A stretch of DNA of 64,000 nt from Pseudomonas chlororaphis (GTDB lineage: Bacteria > Pseudomonadota > Gammaproteobacteria > Pseudomonadales > Pseudomonadaceae). A program made the position numbers and the translations under genes. Numbering within the stretch: the first letter of the stretch is position 1; each line of letters begins with the position of its first letter. The stretch is from NCBI RefSeq assembly GCF_003731765.1, contig NZ_MOAL01000002.1, positions 1 to 64,000 on the forward strand. Direction: 5' to 3'. The notes under the pieces were generated by a model. The model made no database searches. It worked only from the letters and a program-made list of their open reading frames with translations, and had not been told where the DNA came from. This document shows, one piece after another, positions 42,923-62,335 of this stretch.

Positions 42923-43972
42923 TCAGTAGTATTCGTTGGGCCCTTCGCGGGCCAGGATGTTTTCCAGTTCGCAGGTGTCGGCCCGCGCCTCAAGAAGACC
43001 GCTGACCTGATCGATCCACACCTGTTCCGACGCGATCCCCGCCCAAGACTGGCTGCCAAAACCGTGGTAAGGCCGGTCGTCAAAGGTGCTGATCAGCAAT
43101 TGGTTGAGGCGCCCGGTCTCGAGTTTTTTGCGCTGGATCTGCACCTGCAGGGCACCCATCACCTTCTGCTGCTCCTGCGGGTTGGGGCGATAACGGGTGA
43201 GGCGCGGCGAGCCCAGCACCAAGAACTCCGGTGGCAGGTTTTCATCGATGGCCGCCTGCAAACGGTAATGACCGTCGAGGATCAGGTAGGCATTCAGGCC
43301 GCTGACGTACCACAGCAGCACGGGCGGCAAGGTGCCTTCGCGGGCTTTTTTGCGCCACCAATTCAGCCGCCCGGCCTGGGGGTCCACACCATGCAGGCCG
43401 ACCACCGCGCCCCCTTGCTCCCCCAACTCGATCCAACGCGCCGCGCCGGGCTGCTGATTGTCGAGGATCGTGTGACCGCGGAGCGACCACTGCGGCATAT
43501 GGCTCAGAGCGTCTTCGCCACCCTTGAAGTACCAGGCGTCGATGCCCTCCAGCAGTGGCCGCATCGGCTTGAGGGATTCCGGGCGCAGGGCCCGCACCAG
43601 CCAGTAGCCTGGGTAAAAGAAGTCCGGCTGGTGCCGCAGCAATTGCTCGACGAAGAAGCGGCTCCAGGCCTTGAGGCGCAGAGCCGGGTCAAGGCGGGCC
43701 TGCTGCTCCACCAGGGGCGAGTCGATGGGGTCCACCAGGGTTTGCGGCAGTTGTTCCAGCAGGTCATTGCGCACCAGCCACACGCCGTAAAGGCAGCGGG
43801 ACATGGTGCCCCAGAGCAGGGTGTGCTCGCCCAAAACCAGTTGCATGCGTCGGTTGTTGCCACTGAGCAGGCGCAAGGCCGGCTTGCCGCTGGCCGGGCG
43901 CTTCACGTCCACGCCCAGGCCTTGCCAGTGACCGGCCAAATCCTCGATGTCTCGCCAAAAAATCTGTTCCAC
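42923..43972 (-). CDS. Unrecognised family with ParB/sulfiredoxin-like motif, tandem copy A
   Basis: A 349-residue soluble protein, one of three tandem paralogues. The shared core reads WWRKKAREG, then LPPVLLWYVSGLNAY and LILDGHYRLQAAIDENLPPEF; the D-G-H-x-R-L-x-A pattern near residues 230-240 resembles the nucleotide-binding motif of ParB/Srx-fold proteins. Other shared blocks are WRDIED at the start, LKAWSRFFVEQLL near residue 118 and FDDRP near the C-terminus. GTG 43972 is the start; copy C has ATG at the equivalent place. No signal peptide or membrane helix. It is the most divergent copy in its C-terminal 60 residues and the last gene of the set downstream of pvdL. Function unknown. Confidence 0.75.
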   Translation of the reverse strand: MEQIFWRDIEDLAGHWQGLGVDVKRPASGKPALRLLSGNNRRMQLVLGEHTLLWGTMSRCLYGVWLVRNDLLEQLPQTLVDPIDSPLVEQQARLDPALRLKAWSRFFVEQLLRHQPDFFYPGYWLVRALRPESLKPMRPLLEGIDAWYFKGGEDALSHMPQWSLRGHTILDNQQPGAARWIELGEQGGAVVGLHGVDPQAGRLNWWRKKAREGTLPPVLLWYVSGLNAYLILDGHYRLQAAIDENLPPEFLVLGSPRLTRYRPNPQEQQKVMGALQVQIQRKKLETGRLNQLLISTFDDRPYHGFGSQSWAGIASEQVWIDQVSGLLEARADTCELENILAREGPNEYY

Positions 43973-44040
43973 GATCGTCCCTAATGCCTAAGCTGCCCTG
44001 CGGTAAACGGGCGCGACTATAACAGCCTTATCACCGCCTT

Positions 44041-45087
44041 CTACAGCGGGTGCTGGCGGCCAATCACCGACTCTGCCTGATCGCCCAGCCCCTGATCGGT
44101 GAGGCAGCGCCGTACGTCTTCGCACCACTGCGGTTCCGAATCCGTGCTGGCCCAAGCATGGGTGACGCAATTGTATTCAGGCCGGTCGTCGAAGGCCTGG
44201 ATCAGCGCATCGTTAACGCTTTCGATGTAGGTCAGGCGGTTGCGTGCAGGGGCGTCGCCCCGTTTGAGCAATGAATCCAGCACCCGCTGCTGGTGTTCGG
44301 GGCAAGGGCTGATGGGGTCCACCTGGGTGGCACTGAGGACGATAAACGACGGCGGCAGGTTCTCGTCGATGGCGGCCTGCAAACGGTAATGGCCGTCGAT
44401 GACCACATAGGAATCCAGGCTGGCGACGAACCACAACAGGATCGGCGGCAAGCAGCCCTCACGCGCGGTCTTGCGCCACCACTTCAAACGCCCGGCAACA
44501 GGGTCCACCGGGTGCAAGGTGATCAATTTCAGGCCACTGGGTACCCAGTTCAGCCACTGCACGCTGCCGGGTTGCTGGGTGTCGAGAAAATTCGCGCCGT
44601 CCAGGCCGAAGCCCGGAAGGTGGTGGTGGGCATCATGGATGGGCCTGAAAGACCAGGCCGATAGCCCGTTGCGCTCAATCACTTGGCGGTTTGAGCCCAC
44701 GGGGGGCAAGGCGCGGGCCAGCCAAAACCCCGGGTAGAAAAAATCGCCGAGGTGTTCGCTGAGCTGGCGCACAAAGAAGCGGCTCCAGGCCTGGAGCCGC
44801 TGTTCGGGGGCCAACTGAGCATGGCGTTGCACATCGGCCGCATTAAGGCCCGGCAACAACCTGCCCTGCTCCCAGCCATGGGGGTTCTTGACCAGCCACC
44901 AACCGCTGCAGTTGCGCGCCAGGGTGGCCCAGAATAGTGGGCTTGATCCCAGCATCAACCTGATCCGCCCGTTGCTGTACGCCTGCACATGCAAGTCCGG
45001 CCTGGCCACGGCGCCCTCGACCTGAAACCCCAGGCCGGCCCACTGGCCTTGCAGGTCTTTGAGGTCGTGCCAGTGAAGCGACTGCAT
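44041..45087 (-). CDS. Unrecognised family with ParB/sulfiredoxin-like motif, tandem copy B
   Basis: The 348-residue middle paralogue. It keeps WHDLKDLQGQWAGLG at the start, LQAWSRFFVRQL, LKWWRKTAREG, and VVIDGHYRLQAAIDENLPPSF. Its C-terminal block THAWASTDSEPQWCEDVRRCL is nearly identical to that of copy C, so B and C are the most recent duplicates. ATG 45087 is preceded by AAGGACGACCT and fits the N-termini of the other copies; a longer reading to 45153 is less likely. It lies 49 bases after copy C, consistent with one transcript. Function unknown. Confidence 0.75.
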   Translation of the reverse strand: MQSLHWHDLKDLQGQWAGLGFQVEGAVARPDLHVQAYSNGRIRLMLGSSPLFWATLARNCSGWWLVKNPHGWEQGRLLPGLNAADVQRHAQLAPEQRLQAWSRFFVRQLSEHLGDFFYPGFWLARALPPVGSNRQVIERNGLSAWSFRPIHDAHHHLPGFGLDGANFLDTQQPGSVQWLNWVPSGLKLITLHPVDPVAGRLKWWRKTAREGCLPPILLWFVASLDSYVVIDGHYRLQAAIDENLPPSFIVLSATQVDPISPCPEHQQRVLDSLLKRGDAPARNRLTYIESVNDALIQAFDDRPEYNCVTHAWASTDSEPQWCEDVRRCLTDQGLGDQAESVIGRQHPL

Positions 45088-45136
45088 AGGTCGTCCTTGA
45101 TGCTGTGCGGCCCTGACGGCGGGCGGACTCGTCTGC

Positions 45137-46174
45137 TTACCCATGGCGAGCAATCACCGCCTCCACCTGATCGTCCAGCCCCTGCTGGGTCAGGCAGCGC
45201 CGTACTTCTTCGCACCACTGCGGTTCCGAATCCGTGCTGGCCCAGGCGTAAGTGGCGCTGCGGTACTCCGGGCGGTTGTCGAAGGCCTGGATCAGTACCC
45301 GGTTCAGGGTTTCGGTGCTGATGAGTTTGTTGCGCGGCACGGCGTCGCCACGCTTGCTCAACGAATCCAGCACCCGTTGCTGGTGCTCAGGGCACGGGGT
45401 GACTTCTCGTAGCTGGGTGGCGCTGAGGACGATAAAGGCCGGGGGAATGTTCTCGGCAATCGCCGCTTGCAGGCGGTAATGACCATCGATGACCACGTAG
45501 GACGCCAGGCCGCCGACGTACCACAACAGGATCGGCGGCAGGCTGCCTTCCCGGGCTTTCTTGCGCCACCACTTCAGGCGTCCGGCCAGGGGGTCGACGG
45601 GGTGCAGGCCGACCAGCTTGCCGCCGCCGTGCCACCAGTCGATCCACTCCAGGGTCTGGGGTTGCAGGTTGTCGAGGAAGTCTTCGCCGTACAGGTACCA
45701 ACGGGGCAACGGGCTCAGGGGGTCCACGACGGAGGTAAAGCGCCAGCCGTCCAGACTGAGAGGGGGTGCGCTCGCGTCCGGCAGCAAGCCCTGGGCCAAC
45801 CAATGCCCGGGGGTAAGAAAGTGCGCGTTGCCTTCGCCGAGGCGAGCAACGAAATAACGGCTCCAGGCCTTGATCCGCAACTCAGGCGCCAACTGCGCGT
45901 GCTGTTCGACAGTGGGTGAGTCGATGGGCGCGATCAATCGGCAATCGGGCGCATCCGGCGCCGGGTTGCGCACCAGCCAGACACCGCCGTGGTCGGTCGC
46001 CAGGGTGGCCCAGAACAGCGGGGTGTCGTCGCGCATCAGCTTGAAACGGGCATTGCTGCCGCTGCGCAGGTGCAACACCGGCCGGCCCGCCGGAGGGTGC
46101 TCGACCTCGACGCCCAGGCCGCTCCAGCGCCCCTGGGAATCTTCGATATCACGCCAATACAGTTGTTCTACCAT
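45137..46174 (-). CDS. Unrecognised family with ParB/sulfiredoxin-like motif, tandem copy C
   Basis: A 345-residue paralogue, first of the three after pvdL. It begins VEQLYWRDIEDSQGRWSGLG and contains RLKWWRKKAREG and VVIDGHYRLQAAIAENIPPAF, the ParB-like motif, followed by a short helical region and TYAWASTDSEPQWCEEVRRCL. AAGGGTCAGGGACG precedes ATG 46174. Between it and pvdL is a GC hairpin with a short T-run on this strand, so it may have its own promoter or depend on read-through from pvdL. I know no characterised homologue. Confidence 0.75.
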   Translation of the reverse strand: MVEQLYWRDIEDSQGRWSGLGVEVEHPPAGRPVLHLRSGSNARFKLMRDDTPLFWATLATDHGGVWLVRNPAPDAPDCRLIAPIDSPTVEQHAQLAPELRIKAWSRYFVARLGEGNAHFLTPGHWLAQGLLPDASAPPLSLDGWRFTSVVDPLSPLPRWYLYGEDFLDNLQPQTLEWIDWWHGGGKLVGLHPVDPLAGRLKWWRKKAREGSLPPILLWYVGGLASYVVIDGHYRLQAAIAENIPPAFIVLSATQLREVTPCPEHQQRVLDSLSKRGDAVPRNKLISTETLNRVLIQAFDNRPEYRSATYAWASTDSEPQWCEEVRRCLTQQGLDDQVEAVIARHG

Positions 46175-46191
46175 CGTCCCTGACCCTTGAA

Positions 46192-46231
46192 TGAAAACGC
46201 CCGGCTCAGGTACTTGGACCTGGGCCGGGCG
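46192..46231 (-). terminator. Hairpin terminator after pvdL
   Basis: CGCCCGGC-T-CAGGT and ACCTG-G-GCCGGGCG (46198-46211/46218-46231) form a 14-bp stem with one wobble pair and a 6-base loop. On the minus strand it is followed by GTTTTCATTC, so it can end the pvdL transcript, perhaps incompletely. Confidence 0.7.
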
Positions 46232-46284
46232 CGATCATAGCAGAGGGTTTGGAGCCCTTAGCACCGGCAAGCCGACGCCGGCCG

Positions 46285-59313
<13,029 letters not shown>

Positions 59314-59383
59314 GGGGTTTCCTGCCAGGAGAGTGCATGCCATTGGTATCGGGATCCAGGGCACCACGCAGGAAATAATCCCT

Positions 59384-59421
59384 TAAAAAACAAAGCCTTG
59401 ATTACTCACCCAAGGCTTTGT
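59384..59421 (-). terminator. Intrinsic terminator-like hairpin in the pvdL leader
   Basis: On the minus strand ACAAAGCCTTG, a 10-base loop, CAAGGCTTTGT, then TTTTT: an 11-bp perfect stem (59421-59411/59400-59390) followed by a U-run. It lies between the presumed PvdS promoter and the pvdL start codon, about 70 bases before the ATG. No other gene on this strand ends here. Confidence 0.75.
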
Positions 59422-59469
59422 ACAGGCTGCGCGGCGGGGCTTTTGGCCCGGAACCTTTCACCAATGAGA

Positions 59470-59493
59470 ACGGATGACGTCTTGAAATAATTA
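59470..59493 (-). promoter_or_regulatory. PvdS-type promoter for pvdL
   Basis: TAATT (59493-59489), 16 bases, CGT (59472-59470) on the minus strand; the upstream context is ACTAATT against consensus (G/C)CTAAAT. One core mismatch, exact spacing. Transcription would start near 59461, leaving a leader of about 150 bases before pvdL. Confidence 0.65.
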
Positions 59494-59587
59494 GTCTGCA
59501 TCCTCCCCTTCCAGGTCGCCCTCACGCACACGGACGAGCAGTGGTTCTCAATCTGCACTCGACTGGAGCATTAATTCTCTTTCTCAA

Positions 59588-59616
59588 TTGACAATCATTA
59601 TCATTCAACCTAATTT
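59588..59616 (+). promoter_or_regulatory. Fur-controlled sigma-70 promoter of pvdS
   Basis: TTGACA (59588-59593), a 17-base spacer, TAATTT (59611-59616). The spacer contains ACAATCATTATCATTC, a strong match to the Fur box (GATAATGATAATCATTATC), so Fur-Fe(II) would cover the promoter. This is the expected iron switch of the pyoverdine regulon. Confidence 0.85.
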
Positions 59617-59687
59617 GTCGCTCGATGTGTAGGACGCTTCCGATTTTCCTGTCGTCCCACTTACCTCTTTGCAGCAAGGTGAATTCC

Positions 59688-60236
59688 ATGACGGAACAAG
59701 TATCCACAAGCAGGTGCGACTCACCGTTACTCCAGGCCTTTGTCGACAATCGACTGATCCTGGTCAAAATCGCAGCCCGCATCACCGGCTGCCGTTCCCG
59801 TGCCGAGGATGTGGTGCAGGACGCGTTCTTCCGCTTGCAATCGGCGCCGCAGATCACCTCATCCTTCAAGGCCCAGCTCAGCTATCTGTTCCAGATCGTG
59901 CGCAACCTGGCGATCGATCACTACCGCAAGCAGGCCCTGGAGCAAAAGTATTCGGGGACGGAAGAGGAGGGTTTGAACGTGGTCGTTCACGGTGCATCAC
60001 CTGAAACTTCCCACATGAACTTCTCAACCCTGGAACACATCGCCGATGCGCTGACCGAGCTGCCCAGCCGCACCCGCTATGCGTTCGAGATGTACCGCCT
60101 GCACGGTGTCCCGCAAAAGGACATTGCCAAGGAACTGGGGGTCTCCCCGACCCTGGTGAACTTCATGATTCGGGATGCCCTGATTCATTGCCGCAAAGTG
60201 TCCGGCACCCGCGGCGATACCTTCGCCCGCCGCTGA
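59688..60236 (+). CDS. pvdS: ECF sigma factor PvdS
   Basis: A 182-residue ECF sigma factor: region 2 (LVKIAARITGCRSRAEDVVQDAFFRLQ) near residues 25-55 and region 4 with the helix-turn-helix (RYAFEMYRLHGVPQKDIAKELGVSPTLVNFMIRDAL) near residues 130-168. PvdS directs RNA polymerase to TAAAT-N16-CGT promoters of pyoverdine genes. ATG 59688 follows AAGGTG; longer readings upstream run into the promoter region. It is divergent from pvdL, as in other fluorescent pseudomonads, and is controlled by the Fur box at its promoter. Confidence 0.95.
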   Translation: MTEQVSTSRCDSPLLQAFVDNRLILVKIAARITGCRSRAEDVVQDAFFRLQSAPQITSSFKAQLSYLFQIVRNLAIDHYRKQALEQKYSGTEEEGLNVVVHGASPETSHMNFSTLEHIADALTELPSRTRYAFEMYRLHGVPQKDIAKELGVSPTLVNFMIRDALIHCRKVSGTRGDTFARR

Positions 60237-60246
60237 AACACCCCGC

Positions 60247-60549
60247 TTAACCCAGAGCACACTGGTTCGCCACATCAACGATGCGGGGCGTCTGCGTTCC
60301 CGCCATCGCTCGCCCACCTTCGCGGGCGAGGATCAGCAGGGCCGCACGCTTGTGTGGAAAATCGAATTCTTTCTGGCAGTAAAGGCACTGGTTGCACGCG
60401 GCTGGCCCCACCACCGGCGGGTCAGCGGCGGGCACTGCCGTGGCCGCCGGATCCAGGCACAACGCATGCACCATAGCCGCCAGCCAGCCGGCCATTTGCT
60501 CAGCATTGGAAGAGGACAGGACGGCGCTTGGCGACTCGGGAAGGCACAT
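60247..60549 (-). CDS. Small CxxCxxC protein with a PvdS promoter, function unknown
   Basis: A product of 100 residues from ATG 60549 (or 118 from ATG 60600) with a cysteine cluster CNQCLYCQKEF near its middle, which could bind zinc or iron, and an otherwise Ala-rich, helical sequence without signal peptide. The PvdS promoter at 60590-60613 places the transcription start near 60580, which excludes ATG 60600 unless another promoter is used, so I chose the downstream ATG, although its ribosome-binding site is weak. It lies convergent with pvdS, 10 bases from its stop. A gene next to pvdS in some pseudomonads is called pvdY; I could not confirm identity. Confidence 0.55.
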   Translation of the reverse strand: MCLPESPSAVLSSSNAEQMAGWLAAMVHALCLDPAATAVPAADPPVVGPAACNQCLYCQKEFDFPHKRAALLILAREGGRAMAGTQTPRIVDVANQCALG

Positions 60550-60589
60550 GGCGGGACTCGAGAAATCATCATCGGTACTTAATCCAATG

Positions 60590-60613
60590 ACGTGAGCCAT
60601 GGGCAAAAATTTA
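60590..60613 (-). promoter_or_regulatory. PvdS iron-starvation promoter for the small Cys protein
   Basis: GCTAAAT ending at 60609, exactly 16 bases, then CGT (60592-60590) on the minus strand: a perfect match to the extended consensus (G/C)CTAAAT-N16-CGT. It overlaps the last codon of the solute-binding protein gene at 60611. Confidence 0.85.
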
Positions 60614-61405
60614 GCCTGGGGGAACGGGCATCACTGCAATGCGGTAAGGCTCGAAGATCTTCAGCATCTGCCCGTTATCGCGCAGCCCCTGGAGCAATTG
60701 AGCAAAGGCTGCGGCGCTGATCGGCGCCTTGGGGCGCAGCAGCGCGTAGTGGTGATAGATCTGGTCGATGCGCTCAGAGATCAGCAACTGCCGAGCCTCA
60801 TCGGCGTTGGCCACGAGAAATTCGCTGAGGTAGGAACGGGTGACCAGGGCCATGTCTGCCCTCCCCCGCAGGACCATCAACAGGTTGCTGTCATGGGAAT
60901 AGGTCAGGGTGGCGTTGTAGCTGTCGGCGAGGTACTTGGGGTCGGCGTTGAAATCGGCGAACGCGTAGTGATAACCGCTGAACAGTGCCAATCGCTTGCC
61001 TTTGAGTTCGTTGAAATAGTCTTGCTGGCGACCGGGCTGGTCATGGGCGACAAAGATTTCAGCGTCTTCCAGACCCATGTCGACACTGCTGTGGGGGATG
61101 TTCTTCCAACCCCAGGCCGGGTTCTCGAAGATCGCCAGGTCGACCCGGCCCTGCTCGAAGTCGCGAAAACGTCGGGGGATGGAGGTCGGCACCAGCACAA
61201 ACTGATAGTCGCTTTGCAGGGCGTTGAGCGCCTCGACCAATTGCGGCAGCAAGCCGGTGTCCGCCCCTTGCTCGGGGCGCACGGTGTAAGGCGGGAAATG
61301 TGCCGCAGCCACTCGCACCAACTGCGCTGCAGAAGCCGAACCACCCCATAGAACCGTCAGTGCCAGCATCAACAGTGGCAACGCCGTACGCCTAGGCGAA
61401 GACAT
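60611..61405 (-). CDS. Periplasmic solute-binding protein (type 2 PBP, amino-acid-like)
   Basis: The 264-residue protein has a Sec signal (PLLMLALTVLWGGSASA) and a type 2 periplasmic-binding fold starting VRVAAAHFPPYTVRPEQGADTGLLPQLVEAL. No permease or ATPase gene is adjacent, so it may be an orphan binding or sensory protein. ATG 61405 is chosen over TTG 61423. Ligand unknown; the second domain and a C-terminal proline-rich tail are intact. Confidence 0.8.
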   Translation of the reverse strand: MSSPRRTALPLLMLALTVLWGGSASAAQLVRVAAAHFPPYTVRPEQGADTGLLPQLVEALNALQSDYQFVLVPTSIPRRFRDFEQGRVDLAIFENPAWGWKNIPHSSVDMGLEDAEIFVAHDQPGRQQDYFNELKGKRLALFSGYHYAFADFNADPKYLADSYNATLTYSHDSNLLMVLRGRADMALVTRSYLSEFLVANADEARQLLISERIDQIYHHYALLRPKAPISAAAFAQLLQGLRDNGQMLKIFEPYRIAVMPVPPG

Positions 61406-61526
61406 CAAGGCACCGCACCTCAAACCAGGGAAAGGGGGAATGCGACTAAGCTAGGCGTTTTCGTCCACTTCGACAACTTTATGCTGAAGAATTAGCGCGT
61501 TGGCACTTTGCCTGACGCGGGCGGCC

Positions 61527-62150
61527 TCAGCCTTGCTTGAGCACCAGGGTCAAGGCTTCATCGGCCAACTGCTCGAGGGTCAGGCTGCCTTGGGGGCGAA
61601 ACCAGGTGGTGGTCCAGGACAGGGCGCCGGTCAAGAAGCGCCGCGTGATAAACACGTCCCCCTTGATAAACCCCGCGTCCTTGGCTTCGCCCAGCACCTG
61701 CAGCCAGATCTGCTCATAGATATCCCGCAGCGCCAGCACGGCGGCCTGCCCTTCCGACGACAGCGAGCGCCATTCGTAGACCAGCACCGCCATGGCCTCG
61801 CCACTGCCGCCCATGATCGATTGCAGCTCGCAGCGAATCAGCGCCAATACCCGTTCACGCACACTGCCGGCCTCGGCCAGGTCGGCGCGCATCAGGGCCG
61901 TGTTGTAGAGGATGGTTTCCTGCATCACCGCCCGCAGGATGTCGTCCTTGCTTTTGAAGTGATGGAAGATGCTGCCCGACTGAATCCCCACCGCGCTCGC
62001 CAGGTCGCGCACCGTGGTGCGTTCATAGCCCTTGTTGCGAAACAGGTGGGCGGCGGTTTGCAGCAATTTGCCGCGGGCGCTGTCCGGATCGGTCAGTTGT
62101 CCGTTGGCGATCAGCTCGCTGACTACCTGCAAGGCTTTTTGCTCGTCCAC
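61527..62150 (-). CDS. TetR-family regulator (AtuR-like position)
   Basis: A 207-residue TetR protein with HTH at residues 25-70: GKLLQTAAHLFRNKGYERTTVRDLASAVGIQSGSIFHHFKSKDDIL. GTG 62150 is preceded at the right distance by GGAGAA, so it is preferred over TTG 62174. It is divergent from the AtuA-like gene; operator-like repeats lie in the spacer, matching the atuR-atuA arrangement of pseudomonads that degrade acyclic terpenes. Whether it is AtuR or a paralogue cannot be settled from the sequence. Confidence 0.85.
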   Translation of the reverse strand: MDEQKALQVVSELIANGQLTDPDSARGKLLQTAAHLFRNKGYERTTVRDLASAVGIQSGSIFHHFKSKDDILRAVMQETILYNTALMRADLAEAGSVRERVLALIRCELQSIMGGSGEAMAVLVYEWRSLSSEGQAAVLALRDIYEQIWLQVLGEAKDAGFIKGDVFITRRFLTGALSWTTTWFRPQGSLTLEQLADEALTLVLKQG

Positions 62151-62239
62151 GGCTGTTCTCCTACATTCACTCAATCAATAGTGCAGCAAAGCCCCTGAAA
62201 ACAGGCGGCCGGCGCGCGCAATTTAAGCCGCTGGGGGCG

Positions 62240-62300
62240 ACCAAGCAAGCGCTCGGGTTGAAGATAGTTTGCTCGTTTACAAACCAAGCGCTTGCTTGGT
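62240..62300. promoter_or_regulatory. Two candidate TetR operators between divergent genes
   Basis: Site 2 is ACCAAGC-GCTT-GCTTGGT (62283-62300), a perfect 7+4+7 dyad. Site 1, ACCAAGCAAGCGCTCGGG (62240-62257), is a degenerate copy sharing ACCAAGC. The spacing and the position in front of both divergent genes fit paired operators for the TetR protein at 61527-62150. Confidence 0.65.
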
Positions 62301-62335
62301 AGTCTCGCCACAGTTGTTTTTCCGAGAGCCCTGCC

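Noticed and set aside
59402..59461. 20-codon frame on the minus strand from GTG 59461 to TAA in the pvdL leader hairpin, a possible leader peptide
   Set aside because: It has no Shine-Dalgarno sequence, would start at the presumed transcription start, and shows no run of one codon type.
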